From positions 124,001 through 188,000 of the forward strand of contig NZ_LAJA01000014.1 of NCBI RefSeq assembly GCF_000970675.1: 64,000 nucleotides of DNA, written 5' to 3'. Position numbers and translations under genes: made by a program. The notes under the pieces are model-generated. The model saw only the letters and a list, made by a program, of their open reading frames with translations, ran no database searches and was not told the origin of the DNA. Of this stretch, positions 44,604 to 54,084 are shown piece by piece. Origin of the DNA: Domibacillus tundrae (GTDB taxonomy: Bacteria > Bacillota > Bacilli > Bacillales > Domibacillaceae). Every line of letters begins with the position of its first letter. Positions within the stretch are counted from its first letter, which is position 1.

Positions 44604-46079
44604 ATGGAAAAAACAGAATTGATGAAAGATATCGCTGAACGAACAGAAGGCGATATTTATTTAGGCGTTGTCGGTGCCGTTAGAACGGGAAAATCAACGT
44701 TTATAAAGCGGTTTATGGAGCTGCTCGTCCTCCCGAATATGGATAGTGAATCCGAACGCCGACGCGCGCAGGATGAACTGCCGCAAAGTGCGTCAGGCAG
44801 AACGATTATGACAACTGAGCCAAAATTTGTCCCAAGCCGTGCAGCTGCCGTTCAAGCGGGCGGCGTCCTAGTCAACATCAGACTCGTGGATTGTGTGGGC
44901 TATGTCGTGCCGGAAGCGAAGGGGTATGAAGATGAGCATGGTCCACGAATGATTCAGACGCCGTGGCATGACGAGCCAATTCCGTTTGATGAAGCGGCTG
45001 ATATTGGGACGCGAAAAGTGATTGAAGAGCATTCAACGATTGGCGTTGTCGTCACGACGGACGGGTCATTTGGCGAAATGCGGAGAAGTTCATACGTTGA
45101 GGCCGAGGAAAAGGCAGTAAATGGCTTAAAGGAAGTCGGCAAACCGTTTATTTTAATTATTAACTCGGCACGTCCTGAACATCTTGAAACGATGCAGCTG
45201 CAGCAGGAACTGTCTGAAAAATATGATATTCCCGTGCTCGCTATGTCGGTTGAATCCATGACGGAAGCCAATGTGCTTCATGTCCTGCAGGAAGCGTTAT
45301 TTGAGTTTCCGGTTCATGAAGTAAACGTCCATCTTCCCTCCTGGATTATGGCGCTTGATGAAGCCCATTGGCTGCGGGACAAATACAATGAAATGGTGAA
45401 AGAAACGGTAAAAGATATCAAAAGATTACGGGATGTAAACCGTGTCGTTGATCAATTTGGCGGCGGTGAGTATATCGAGTCCGCCGTTTTAACGGGAATG
45501 GACATGGGGCAGGGAATTGCTGAAATAAATGTTCACGCACCAGATGGTTTATATGAAACGATTGTAAATGAAATTATCGGGGAGCCGCTGCGTGGAAAAG
45601 AGCACTTGCTTGAAATTATGCAGCATTATGCGCGTATTAAAGAAGAGTACGGACAGGTGGAAGAAGCACTGAGAATGGTGAAGCAGACCGGCTATGGCGT
45701 TGCTGTTCCGCCCATGAGTGAGATGCGCTTAGAAGAGCCTAAAATCATTCGTCACGGCGCGCGTTATGGCGTTCGAATGAAAGCGGTGGCGCCATCCATT
45801 CATATGATTCAAGTAGATATTGAATCGGAATTTTCGCCTATTATTGGTACCGAAAAACAAAGTGAAGAACTTGTTCACCACGTCATGAAAGATTTTGAAG
45901 AAGATCCGTTGTCCATTTGGGAAAGTGATATTTTTGGCCGCAATTTAAGTTCGATAGTCCGGGACGGCATTCAATCGAAAGTGTCATTAATGCCGGATCA
46001 TGCCCGCAGCAAATTAAAAGATACACTGGAAAAAATCATTAACGAAGGCTCGGGCGGCATGATTGCCATTTTACTATAA
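44604..46079 (+). CDS. spoIVA: Stage IV sporulation protein A, coat morphogenetic ATPase
   Basis: 491 residues, close to the usual 492. It hydrolyses ATP to polymerise around the forespore as the base of the coat. Walker A is GAVRTGKSTF (about residues 21-30) in a TRAFAC-type domain; the middle and C-terminal domains (ending NEGSGGMIAILL) mediate polymerisation and membrane localisation. GGAAGGGGG precedes the ATG. Confidence 0.96.
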   Translation: MEKTELMKDIAERTEGDIYLGVVGAVRTGKSTFIKRFMELLVLPNMDSESERRRAQDELPQSASGRTIMTTEPKFVPSRAAAVQAGGVLVNIRLVDCVGYVVPEAKGYEDEHGPRMIQTPWHDEPIPFDEAADIGTRKVIEEHSTIGVVVTTDGSFGEMRRSSYVEAEEKAVNGLKEVGKPFILIINSARPEHLETMQLQQELSEKYDIPVLAMSVESMTEANVLHVLQEALFEFPVHEVNVHLPSWIMALDEAHWLRDKYNEMVKETVKDIKRLRDVNRVVDQFGGGEYIESAVLTGMDMGQGIAEINVHAPDGLYETIVNEIIGEPLRGKEHLLEIMQHYARIKEEYGQVEEALRMVKQTGYGVAVPPMSEMRLEEPKIIRHGARYGVRMKAVAPSIHMIQVDIESEFSPIIGTEKQSEELVHHVMKDFEEDPLSIWESDIFGRNLSSIVRDGIQSKVSLMPDHARSKLKDTLEKIINEGSGGMIAILL

Positions 46080-46088
46080 AGTGCGTCA

Positions 46089-46115
46089 GACTCTCAAAAT
46101 GGGAGTCTTTTTTCA
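46089..46115 (+). terminator. Rho-independent terminator after spoIVA
   Basis: AGACTC / GAGTCT stem with one additional T-G pair, followed by six T. Confidence 0.75.
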
Positions 46116-46154
46116 TTGAAAACGGGGAAAATGCCCAATTGAGATGGATTCTGC

Positions 46155-46183
46155 TTGATATGACCGAACACATGTGATACTCT
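46155..46183 (+). promoter_or_regulatory. Candidate promoter of hbs
   Basis: TTGATA and TACTCT are 17 bp apart, about 70 nt before the start codon. Confidence 0.4.
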
Positions 46184-46254
46184 TTTAACAGAATTACGGT
46201 AAAACATTGATATAACAATGTTTATCGGGTCTCATGCGGGAGGAGGTGAATGGC

Positions 46255-46527
46255 ATGAACAAAACTGATTTGATCAATGAAGTTGCGGAAACAGCAGAAC
46301 TTTCTAAGAAAGACGCAACAAAAGCAGTTGACGCTCTTTTCGATGCCATCCAAGATACATTGGCAAAGGGCGACAAAGTACAATTGATCGGTTTCGGCAA
46401 TTTCGAAGTACGCGAACGTTCAGCACGTAAAGGACGCAATCCGCAAACAGGCGAAGAAATCGAAATCGCTGCAAGCAAAGTACCGGCATTTAAACCTGGT
46501 AAAGCGCTTAAAGATGCGGTTAAATAA
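46255..46527 (+). CDS. hbs: DNA-binding protein HU (HBsu)
   Basis: 90 residues. Histone-like dimer that bends and compacts DNA. The family signature [20 protein letters not shown] is complete, with the N-terminal [20 protein letters not shown] is a near-perfect ribosome site for a highly expressed gene; the in-frame start at 46234 lies upstream of it. Confidence 0.96.
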   Translation: MNKTDLINEVAETAELSKKDATKAVDALFDAIQDTLAKGDKVQLIGFGNFEVRERSARKGRNPQTGEEIEIAASKVPAFKPGKALKDAVK

Positions 46528-46552
46528 GTACATAGCCTAATCCGGCTAGAAG

Positions 46553-46587
46553 TGGGACTGCCCCAATTGGGGCAGTCCCTTTTTTTG
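46553..46587 (+). terminator. Rho-independent terminator after hbs
   Basis: The perfect 12-bp stem GGGACTGCCCCA / TGGGGCAGTCCC is followed by seven T. Confidence 0.92.
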
Positions 46588-46681
46588 AACACTTCTTTTT
46601 GCCGGGGTAGGAATCGATATGCTAAGATGAAGTGCAGTACAAACAATAAACATGCAATATATGTATACAGGAGTGATAAAG

Positions 46682-47251
46682 ATGGCTGAAGTAGATCATG
46701 CCAAAATTCAGCAGGCAGTGCGCCTTATTTTGGAAGCAGTCGGCGAAAATCCAGACCGGGAAGGCCTTCAAGATACACCAAAACGGGTAGCGAAAATGTA
46801 TGAAGAAGCGTTTTCTGGTCTTCACATCGACCCGAGGCATTATTTCGAAACGGTATTTGAAGAGCAATACGAAGAACTCGTGCTTGTAAAGGATATTCCT
46901 TTTTATTCAATGTGTGAACATCATCTTGTTCCGTTTTTTGGTCATGCCCATGTGGCGTACTTGCCAAAAGGCGGAAAAGTGACGGGACTAAGCAAACTTG
47001 CGCGGGCAGTAGAATCGGTCGCCCGCCGCCCACAGCTGCAAGAACGTATCACGAGTGAAGTAGCGGATTCCATTATGGATATGCTGCAGCCGCATGGCGT
47101 TATGGTGATTGTCCAAGCGGAGCATATGTGCATGGCGATGCGCGGCGTAAAAAAGCCAGGCGCGAAAACCGTGACAACTGCTGCACGCGGATTGTACCAA
47201 AACGATGCTCAGCTGCGGACTGAACTGCTTTCGCTCATTCGTTCGTCATGA
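46682..47251 (+). CDS. folE: GTP cyclohydrolase I
   Basis: 189 residues. First step of tetrahydrofolate synthesis, GTP to dihydroneopterin triphosphate. Zinc ligands are in [10 protein letters not shown] and the later [10 protein letters not shown] (Cys). B. subtilis calls it mtrA because mtrB, the trp attenuation protein gene, follows; here hepS follows and mtrB is absent. ACAGGAGTGA precedes the ATG. Confidence 0.95.
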   Translation: MAEVDHAKIQQAVRLILEAVGENPDREGLQDTPKRVAKMYEEAFSGLHIDPRHYFETVFEEQYEELVLVKDIPFYSMCEHHLVPFFGHAHVAYLPKGGKVTGLSKLARAVESVARRPQLQERITSEVADSIMDMLQPHGVMVIVQAEHMCMAMRGVKKPGAKTVTTAARGLYQNDAQLRTELLSLIRSS

Positions 47252-47271
47252 GAACACGAGTATGATATACT
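47243..47271 (+). promoter_or_regulatory. Candidate promoter of hepS-menG-hepT
   Basis: TCGTCA and TATACT are 17 bp apart with an extended TG before the -10. It overlaps the end of folE. Confidence 0.5.
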
Positions 47272-47339
47272 AAATGTACGCAATAAAGACGGAACGGAAC
47301 AAAATTATTGAAATGATTCGTGAGTGAGGGGTTTTCACA

Positions 47340-48095
47340 ATGAGGGAGTGGCAGAAAGAGCAGAAAGCACTACTTGAAGAGATCGACCGGGCGTGCAGAC
47401 AGCCATTTTTAAACAAAATCATTGGTGTGCCGTCCATTAACCCACTTCGGGTAGCTGCTTTAATGCTGGCCTTTACGGATGAGGATAGAAAAAACGCAAA
47501 TGTACAAAAACAAATTACAGCAGCCGTTCTTATTCAGCTGGCTCTTGATACGCATGATATGATTCCGTCTGTGACGGAAGAAATGACGCAAAAAAACCAG
47601 CTCATCGTCCTAGCAGGAGATTATTTTAGCGGCATGTACTATCGAACACTTGCAGAAGCGGGCTGTATCCATTGGGTAGGCATTCTTGCGGGTGCTGTGA
47701 AAAAAGTAAATGAAGCGAAAACGTCTCTTCACCGGCATAAGCTCGAATCAGAAGAAGCGATTTTTCGAGCAGTTCAAACAATTGAAGGGGATATTATCGG
47801 TTCGGTATACGCTAAGAACGAAGCAGATGAGGCAGTGGGCCATGCCGCTCGGCAGCTTTTAGCAGCAGACCGGCTTTTTCGAGAAAAAGAACAGCCTTTT
47901 ATTGTTTTTCATGCACTTGAACATGTGCTTGGAAATGAACAGCACGTGATTGGAGCAATTGAGCAGCAGCTTGAGCAGATACGCTTAAACATAAACGAGT
48001 GCATCAAAAATATAGATTCATACAGCGCGGCTGTGATTCAGGTGGAACGGGACCGCCTTTTCAGCACGCCGCTTCGACTTGTGGAAGAAGGGTGA
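47340..48095 (+). CDS. hepS: Heptaprenyl diphosphate synthase component I
   Basis: 251 residues. Non-catalytic regulatory subunit that pairs with HepT to make the C35 side chain of menaquinone-7. Recognised by [20 protein letters not shown], the helical [19 protein letters not shown] stretch and position before menG. Less conserved than HepT, as usual. Confidence 0.87.
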   Translation: MREWQKEQKALLEEIDRACRQPFLNKIIGVPSINPLRVAALMLAFTDEDRKNANVQKQITAAVLIQLALDTHDMIPSVTEEMTQKNQLIVLAGDYFSGMYYRTLAEAGCIHWVGILAGAVKKVNEAKTSLHRHKLESEEAIFRAVQTIEGDIIGSVYAKNEADEAVGHAARQLLAADRLFREKEQPFIVFHALEHVLGNEQHVIGAIEQQLEQIRLNINECIKNIDSYSAAVIQVERDRLFSTPLRLVEEG

Positions 48096-48099
48096 CCAG

Positions 48100-48801
48100 A
48101 TGGAGCAATCAAAAGAAGAAAAAGTACACAGTGTCTTTGAAAAAATTTATGGCAACTACGATAAAATGAATTCGGTCATCAGCTTTCAGCAGCATAAGCG
48201 CTGGCGGAATGAAACGATGAAAATGATGAAAGTGCCAAAAGGAGCCAAAGCACTTGACGTCTGCTGTGGAACAGCGGATTGGACGATGGCGCTCGCGGAA
48301 GCGGCTGGACCTGAAGGAGTAGTAAAAGGGCTTGATTTCAGCCAAAATATGCTTGCTGTCGGTCAACAAAAAATAAAAGCTGCCGGGCTTGAGCAAATAG
48401 AATTGATTCATGGCAATGCAATGGAGCTTCCGTTTGAAGACAATACATTTGATTATGTAACAATTGGCTTCGGACTTCGCAATGTACCGGATTATATGCA
48501 GGTGCTGAAAGAAATGCGCCGTGTACTGAAATCAGAAGGAATGGCTGTTTGTTTAGAGACAAGCCAGCCGCAAATGCCTGTGTTTAAAGAAGGGTATACG
48601 CTGTACTTCCGCTACCTTATGCCGGCGATTGGGCGTCTTTTTGCCAAAAGCTATGAGGAGTATTCGTGGCTGCAGGAATCAGCGCGCCATTTTCCAGACA
48701 TGAAGGAGCTTGCCCGCATGTTTCAACAGGCTGGTTTTGAAAATGTGCGTTTTAAAGCTCATACAGGCGGAGTGGCCGCAACCCATTACGGAAACAAATA
48801 A
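48100..48801 (+). CDS. menG: Demethylmenaquinone methyltransferase
   Basis: 233 residues, UbiE/COQ5 family. It makes menaquinone from demethylmenaquinone with SAM. Motifs: [17 protein letters not shown] at the N terminus, SAM motif [14 protein letters not shown], and [23 protein letters not shown] 48100 follows AAGGGTGA, which spans the hepS stop. Confidence 0.94.
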   Translation: MEQSKEEKVHSVFEKIYGNYDKMNSVISFQQHKRWRNETMKMMKVPKGAKALDVCCGTADWTMALAEAAGPEGVVKGLDFSQNMLAVGQQKIKAAGLEQIELIHGNAMELPFEDNTFDYVTIGFGLRNVPDYMQVLKEMRRVLKSEGMAVCLETSQPQMPVFKEGYTLYFRYLMPAIGRLFAKSYEEYSWLQESARHFPDMKELARMFQQAGFENVRFKAHTGGVAATHYGNK

Positions 48802-48829
48802 TACTAGACCAAGAGCCGGGTGAAAAGAA

Positions 48830-49792
48830 ATGAATATAAAACTGATTTATACGCGGTTAAAAGCAGATATTGATTTGATTGAACAAGAACTCGAACGTGC
48901 GGTCGGGTCATCGTCAACGATTTTGGAAGAGGCTTCTGTGCATCTTCTTCAAGCTGGCGGAAAACGCATTCGCCCGGTAATGCTTTTGCTCGGCGCAAAG
49001 TTTGGCGATTATGATATTCATCGTGTGAAGTATGCGGCCGCGTCACTTGAACTGATCCATATGGCCTCACTCGTCCATGATGATGTCATTGATGATGCGG
49101 TCATCCGCCGAGGGCAGCATACTGTCAAAGCGGAGTGGGACAACCGGATCGCCATGTATACCGGTGATTATATTTTTGCAGCCGCACTTGACTGCATGAC
49201 GCAAATTGATGACGTGGAAGCCCACCGAATCTTGTCGAATACGATGACTGAGCTGTGCATCGGAGAGATTGTTCAAATACAAGATAAATACAGGTACGAT
49301 CAGCATTTGCGCGATTATTTGCGCCGGATTAAACGGAAAACGGCCATTTTAATTGCGGCCAGTTGCCAGCTTGGTGCCATTGCGTCAGGAGCACCTGCTT
49401 CTATTCACCGGAAATTGTACGATTTTGGCTACAACGTTGGAATGTCTTTTCAAATTACAGATGACATTCTTGATTTTACGGCGAGTGAAAAAGAGCTTGG
49501 CAAGCCGGCAGGCGGCGATCTTCTCCAAGGAAATATTACATTGCCTGTTTTATACGCTATGGAAGATGAGGAGATGCGCCAACATATTTCATCGGTGCAT
49601 GCGCACTCAAGCCGTGAAGAAATCAATGACATTATTGACCGCTTGAAAAGCAGTGATGCCATCGAACAATCACACGTATTAAGCAGGCGGTATTTAGACC
49701 GTGCACTGGCTATATTAAATGAATTGCCGTCGGGACGACATCGCAATTCACTCCGGGACATTGCGTACTTTATCGGCAAAAGAAAATATTAA
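48830..49792 (+). CDS. hepT: Heptaprenyl diphosphate synthase component II
   Basis: 320 residues, trans-polyprenyl synthase. The two Asp-rich Mg-binding motifs are LVHDDVIDDA and ITDDILDFTA. It extends FPP with IPP units to C35 together with HepS. GCCGGGTGA precedes the ATG. Confidence 0.94.
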   Translation: MNIKLIYTRLKADIDLIEQELERAVGSSSTILEEASVHLLQAGGKRIRPVMLLLGAKFGDYDIHRVKYAAASLELIHMASLVHDDVIDDAVIRRGQHTVKAEWDNRIAMYTGDYIFAAALDCMTQIDDVEAHRILSNTMTELCIGEIVQIQDKYRYDQHLRDYLRRIKRKTAILIAASCQLGAIASGAPASIHRKLYDFGYNVGMSFQITDDILDFTASEKELGKPAGGDLLQGNITLPVLYAMEDEEMRQHISSVHAHSSREEINDIIDRLKSSDAIEQSHVLSRRYLDRALAILNELPSGRHRNSLRDIAYFIGKRKY

Positions 49793-49800
49793 TTTTTTCA

Positions 49801-49831
49801 TGAAAGCGTTGTAAGTTTACAATGGAAGTGT
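49801..49831 (+). promoter_or_regulatory. Candidate ndk promoter with overlapping cre-like site
   Basis: TTGTAA (49809) and TACGAT (49832) are 17 bp apart. TGAAAGCGTTGTAA (49801-49814) fits the CcpA consensus TGWAANCGNTNWCA except at the penultimate C and covers the -35. TTGTAA-GT-TTACAA forms a small palindrome at the same place. Confidence 0.35.
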
Positions 49832-49886
49832 TACGATTCATCATGTCCGCATGTAAGCGGTATACATAATACAGGAGTGGTGAACG

Positions 49887-50333
49887 ATGGAAAAAACATA
49901 CTTAATGGTAAAACCCGATGGCGTACAACGCGGCTTGATTGGGGAAATTACGTCCCGATTTGAGAAAAAAGGGTTCCGTCTCGTCGGTGCCAAGCTTATG
50001 CACGTATCACGCGAAACAGCAGAACTTCATTATGGTGAGCATAAAGAACGTCCTTTTTTTGGCGATCTTGTTGATTTCATTACGTCTGGACCAGTATTTG
50101 CAATGGTGTGGGAAGGGGAAAATGTCATTGCGACAGCTCGCCAAATGATGGGTTCTACTAATCCGAAAGATGCGGCTCCGGCAACGATTCGCGGTGATTA
50201 TGCAGTGAATGTGGGCAAAAATGTCATTCACGGTTCCGATTCTCCAGAAAGCGCAGAACGTGAAATTGGCATTTTCTTTAAAGAAGACGAGCTGACAGAC
50301 TATACTAAATCAGGATCTGAATGGTTATACTAA
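49887..50333 (+). CDS. ndk: Nucleoside diphosphate kinase
   Basis: 148 residues. Transfers phosphate from ATP to NDPs through a phosphohistidine. The active His is in [16 protein letters not shown], and [15 protein letters not shown] begins the protein. CAGGAGTGGTGA precedes the ATG. Confidence 0.95.
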   Translation: MEKTYLMVKPDGVQRGLIGEITSRFEKKGFRLVGAKLMHVSRETAELHYGEHKERPFFGDLVDFITSGPVFAMVWEGENVIATARQMMGSTNPKDAAPATIRGDYAVNVGKNVIHGSDSPESAEREIGIFFKEDELTDYTKSGSEWLY

Positions 50334-50338
50334 TAATT

Positions 50339-50379
50339 AAAAGAGTTTTCAGCCGGTGAGGCTGAAAACTCTTTTTTTT
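50339..50379 (+). terminator. Rho-independent terminator after ndk
   Basis: The perfect 14-bp stem AAGAGTTTTCAGCC / GGCTGAAAACTCTT with a 5-nt loop is followed by eight T. Confidence 0.93.
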
Positions 50380-50461
50380 GTGAAAATATAACTATTCCTT
50401 TTTCACAGATCAGCTATAATAAAAGAAAAAGATAAATGTGTTGGCAGGAAGGGTGAGTGCA

Positions 50462-51232
50462 GTGGGGGATTATGAACAATTTGTCGGAGCTATAAAACGA
50501 AAAACGGGCATCGACCTTGCATTGTACAAAGAAGCGCAAATGAAAAGAAGATTAACTTCTTTGTATGAAAAAAAAGGCTACGCATCATTTTCAACGTTTT
50601 TTGATGCATTAAGTTCAAATAAGGAAATGATGAATGAATTTTTAGATCGGATGACGATTAATGTGTCAGAGTTTTATCGTAACAGCAAACGGTGGGACGT
50701 GCTGGAGAAAAAAATTCTGCCACGGCTGCTAAAAGAAAATAAACGGCTGAAAGTGTGGAGTGCGGCTTGTTCAACAGGAGAAGAGCCATATACGCTTGCA
50801 ATGGTTTTGTCCGCGCACATGCCGCTTTCATCTGTGTCCATACAAGCAACGGATCTTGACTTAAATGTCATTCAAAAAGCAAAATTAGGACTTTATCCGG
50901 AACGGTCGCTCGCTGAAGTGCCGGAAGAGATAAAAAAAAAGCATTTTCAAAAAGAAGGCGCCTTTTTTAAGACGTCAGAAGAAGTGAAGCGGACTGTCTC
51001 CTTTAAAAGACAAAACTTGTTATCCGACCGATTTGAAAGTGGCTATGATTTAATTGTCTGCCGGAACGTAATGATTTATTTTACGGAAGAAGCGAAAGAT
51101 GAGCTCTATCGAAAATTCAATGCAGCACTTCGCTCCGGTGGCGTTTTATTTGTCGGAAGCACGGAACAAATTTTTAACCCGGAACGGTACGGATTTGAAG
51201 TGGAAGATACGTTTTTTTATAAAAAAGTGTAA
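50462..51232 (+). CDS. cheR: Chemotaxis protein methyltransferase CheR
   Basis: 256 residues. It methylates glutamates of chemoreceptors with SAM. The N-terminal CheR domain has [20 protein letters not shown], the catalytic domain has [25 protein letters not shown] and [12 protein letters not shown] 50462 follows AAGGGTGA and matches the family start; in-frame starts at 50438 and 50453 are less suitable. No other chemotaxis gene is near, as in B. subtilis. Confidence 0.93.
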   Translation: MGDYEQFVGAIKRKTGIDLALYKEAQMKRRLTSLYEKKGYASFSTFFDALSSNKEMMNEFLDRMTINVSEFYRNSKRWDVLEKKILPRLLKENKRLKVWSAACSTGEEPYTLAMVLSAHMPLSSVSIQATDLDLNVIQKAKLGLYPERSLAEVPEEIKKKHFQKEGAFFKTSEEVKRTVSFKRQNLLSDRFESGYDLIVCRNVMIYFTEEAKDELYRKFNAALRSGGVLFVGSTEQIFNPERYGFEVEDTFFYKKV

Positions 51233-51235
51233 AGC

Positions 51236-51300
51236 CGGTGCGTTCGGCTTGGGCCCGCAGGATGTGGGTCATAAAGGTGGTGCTTTAGCCTTTGATCTAT
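51236..51300. repeat. Structured intergenic repeat fragment
   Basis: The hairpin CCCGCA-GGA-TGTGGG (51254-51268) has the same stem as the hairpin at 59157-59171 in the longer element near ypiB. A GGTG...TTTAGC stretch follows, as GGTG...TGAAGC does there. AGCCG / CGGCT precedes it. Confidence 0.45.
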
Positions 51301-51346
51301 AGAAATTGTCACCACGAAACACGGAATTGTGATAAAATTCTCAAAA

Positions 51347-51366
51347 ACAGCCGTTTCGGCTGTTCC
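51347..51366. other. Hairpin upstream of aroC
   Basis: ACAGCCG / CGGCTGT with a 3-nt loop lies just before the aroC promoter. It has no T run and its role is not clear. Confidence 0.4.
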
Positions 51367-51390
51367 AATCAACTTAAAATATGATATAGT
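51363..51390 (+). promoter_or_regulatory. Candidate promoter of the aro operon
   Basis: An extended -10, TGATATAGT, with a weak -35 (TTCCAA, 16 bp spacing), 40 nt before aroC. Confidence 0.45.
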
Positions 51391-51429
51391 AGTACATAAC
51401 CGCTTTAACGTACTGAAGGGAGCAGGAAA

Positions 51430-52605
51430 ATGAGATATTTAACAGCAGGAGAATCACATGGGCCGCAATTGACGGCAATTATTGAAGGGCTTCCGGCCGG
51501 AATGGAGCTTTTAGCAGAAGATGTAAATACCGATCTATTGCGTCGCCAAAAAGGGCATGGCCGCGGCCGCCGCATGCAAATTGAAAAAGATTTAGTAGCG
51601 ATCAAGTCCGGTGTGCGTCATGGCCACACCCTTGGCTCACCTGTGACACTTGTTGTTGAAAATGATGACTGGAAACACTGGACGAAAATTATGGGCATCG
51701 AACCGCTTGACAGTGAAGAAGCAGCGGAGGAAATAAAACGAAAAATCACGCGTCCGCGTCCTGGTCATGCGGATTTAAACGGCGGCATCAAATATGGACA
51801 CCGTGATATGCGCAATGTGCTGGAGCGCTCTTCCGCCCGTGAAACGACGGTTCGTGTAGCAGCTGGTGCTGCGGCGAAAAAACTGTTAAAGCTGCTTGGG
51901 GTAGAAATTGCGTCACACGTTATTGAAATCGGCGGGATCCGCGCGGAAAATATTCAATTTGAGACAATTAAAGAGTTACAGGAGCGCAGTGAAGCGTCAT
52001 CCGTCCGCTGTTTAGATGAAGAAGCAGGCGCGAAAATGATTGAAGCAATTGACAATGCGAAGAAAAACGGTGACTCAATCGGCGGGGTTGTAGAAGTAAT
52101 CGCGGAAGGCATGCCGATCGGGGTCGGCAGCTACGTTCATTATGATCGCAAGCTGGATGCGAAAGTAGCTGCGGCTATTGTCAGCATCAATGCATTTAAA
52201 GGGGTTGAAATCGGCATTGGTTTTGAAGCGGCACGCAAATTCGGCAGTGAAGTGCACGACGAAATTGCCTGGAACGAACAACGTGGCTTTTACCGGAAAA
52301 CAAATCGCCTGGGCGGCTTTGAAGGCGGAATGACAAACGGCATGCCAATTGTCGTCCGTGGTGTCATGAAGCCGATTCCGACACTATATAAACCACTTGA
52401 AAGCGTTGATATTGATACGAAAGAAACGTTTTCAGCAAGTATTGAACGATCAGACGCCTGTGCGGTTCCAGCAGCAGCCGTCGTAGCGGAAGCAGCCGTT
52501 GCCTGGGAACTGGCAAATGCCCTTCTTGAACAGTTCAATGGCGACCGGATGGATCACTTAATCCGCCAGGTAGAGGAACATACATCGTACGCAAAGGAGT
52601 TTTGA
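51430..52605 (+). CDS. aroC: Chorismate synthase
   Basis: 391 residues (AroF in B. subtilis naming). It makes chorismate from EPSP with reduced FMN. Signatures: [18 protein letters not shown], the [20 protein letters not shown] block with the catalytic His, and [27 protein letters not shown] precedes the ATG. First gene of the aromatic supraoperon. Confidence 0.96.
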   Translation: MRYLTAGESHGPQLTAIIEGLPAGMELLAEDVNTDLLRRQKGHGRGRRMQIEKDLVAIKSGVRHGHTLGSPVTLVVENDDWKHWTKIMGIEPLDSEEAAEEIKRKITRPRPGHADLNGGIKYGHRDMRNVLERSSARETTVRVAAGAAAKKLLKLLGVEIASHVIEIGGIRAENIQFETIKELQERSEASSVRCLDEEAGAKMIEAIDNAKKNGDSIGGVVEVIAEGMPIGVGSYVHYDRKLDAKVAAAIVSINAFKGVEIGIGFEAARKFGSEVHDEIAWNEQRGFYRKTNRLGGFEGGMTNGMPIVVRGVMKPIPTLYKPLESVDIDTKETFSASIERSDACAVPAAAVVAEAAVAWELANALLEQFNGDRMDHLIRQVEEHTSYAKEF

Positions 52606-52608
52606 TCA

Positions 52609-53703
52609 ATGAACCGCGTCACGGTTGAAACAGCACATAAAACGTACCCTGTTATCATTGGCGAAGGAGCGGTGCAGGAAATTGGCCGCTTCATCCTTCA
52701 AATGAAAAAAAAACCAACCCGTTTGTTTGTGATCGCCGATGAAGCGGTGTATGCGATCCACGGCAGCACGCTTCGGAATGAATTACCGGATTCGCTGCAA
52801 ACAGACTGGCACTTTGTACCGGCGGGTGAATCCGCCAAGTCTTTTCCTGTGTTTGAACAATGTTTAACCGCTATGCTGGAAGCGGCGCTGGACCGTCATT
52901 CGCTTGTTGTGGCGTTTGGCGGCGGGGCGTGCGGGGATTTGGCTGGTTTTTGTGCGGCCAGCTATATGCGAGGCATTCCGTTTATTCAAGTACCGACGAC
53001 CATTTTGGCACATGACAGTGCGGTCGGCGGCAAAACGGCGATTAATCATCCTCTGGGCAAAAATATGATTGGCGCTTTTCACCAGCCAGAAGCGGTCATT
53101 TATGATACGGCCTTTTTGAAGTCACTCACTGAAAAAGAAACGAGAAGCGGCTTTGCGGAAGTGATCAAGCATGCCCTTATTGCGGATTCAAAGCTGCTTG
53201 AAGACATTCAGCAGACGATTAAGAATGCGGGCGATATAAAAGGATCTTTTTTAGAGCATTGTCTGCAAAGAGGCATTGAAATTAAAAGTGCAATTGTCAA
53301 AGAAGATGAAAAAGAAACCGGCGTCCGGGCGTTTTTAAATTTTGGCCACACGTATGGCCATGCGGTGGAAGCACTATCGGGCTACGGTAAAACTGCACAC
53401 GGTGAAGCTGTTGCATGCGGGATGATTTTTGCGTTGTATGCATCAGAATTCAAAAACAACCTTTCATTCGACATCCGTTCATTTGCGGAATGGCTGAAAA
53501 AAGCAGACTACCATGTTGAAGCTGGGACAGCTTTTTCATTCGACGACATGTATGCGGTTATGACCCGGGATAAAAAAGCATATGGCGGAACGGTTCGTTT
53601 TGTTCTATTAAATAAAGTGGGCGAGCCGTATATCACTGATATGACAAAAGAAGAATTGCAAAAGATCGATGAACATTTCAGAAGGGAGGTCAGCCAGTGG
53701 TAA
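52609..53703 (+). CDS. aroB: 3-dehydroquinate synthase
   Basis: 364 residues, NAD- and metal-dependent. Key motifs: VAFGGGACGDLAGF, PTTILAHDSAVGGKT and the metal-binding FGHTYGHAVEA. It catalyses the second step of the shikimate pathway. It begins 4 nt after aroC with GGAG upstream and overlaps aroH by 7 nt. Confidence 0.95.
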   Translation: MNRVTVETAHKTYPVIIGEGAVQEIGRFILQMKKKPTRLFVIADEAVYAIHGSTLRNELPDSLQTDWHFVPAGESAKSFPVFEQCLTAMLEAALDRHSLVVAFGGGACGDLAGFCAASYMRGIPFIQVPTTILAHDSAVGGKTAINHPLGKNMIGAFHQPEAVIYDTAFLKSLTEKETRSGFAEVIKHALIADSKLLEDIQQTIKNAGDIKGSFLEHCLQRGIEIKSAIVKEDEKETGVRAFLNFGHTYGHAVEALSGYGKTAHGEAVACGMIFALYASEFKNNLSFDIRSFAEWLKKADYHVEAGTAFSFDDMYAVMTRDKKAYGGTVRFVLLNKVGEPYITDMTKEELQKIDEHFRREVSQW

Positions 53704-54068
53704 GAGGAATCCGCGGTGCAATTACCGTACCAGCAAATGACGGTGTTTTAATGGTGGAAGCAACAGAACGATTAATCGCAGAAATGATTAAGCAAAATAA
53801 CATTGAGCCGGAAACCGTCTGCTCAGCATTTTTATCCGCAACCAATGACTTGGACGCGATGTTTCCCGCGAAAGCGCTCCGCGAGCAGGCAGGATGGGAA
53901 TACGTTCCAGTTATGTGTATGCAGGAGCTGGCAATTAAAGGCGGCTTAGAGCGATGCATCCGTATTATGATGCACGTCAATACAGAAACCGCACAAAAAG
54001 AGATTCAGCACGTTTATTTAGAAGGGGCAGTCGTCTTGCGCCCGGACTTGCAGCAATCGGCAAATTGA
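53697..54068 (+). CDS. aroH: Chorismate mutase, AroH type
   Basis: 123 residues, monofunctional trimeric barrel type. It makes prephenate from chorismate. The Arg near the N terminus (RGIRGAITV), the Glu/Arg set in FPAKALREQAGW, and CIRIMMHV fit the family. GTG start with AGAAGGGAGG upstream, overlapping the end of aroB. In B. subtilis trpE follows; here hisC comes next. Confidence 0.93.
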   Translation: MVRGIRGAITVPANDGVLMVEATERLIAEMIKQNNIEPETVCSAFLSATNDLDAMFPAKALREQAGWEYVPVMCMQELAIKGGLERCIRIMMHVNTETAQKEIQHVYLEGAVVLRPDLQQSAN

Positions 54069-54084
54069 GAGGAGCATGAAAAGG

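Noticed and set aside
51262-51288. Short ORF ATG-TGG-GTC... (MWVIKVVL) before aroC as a Trp leader peptide
   Set aside because: There is no ribosome site, it lies upstream of the likely aro promoter, and the codons fall inside the repeat-like hairpin.
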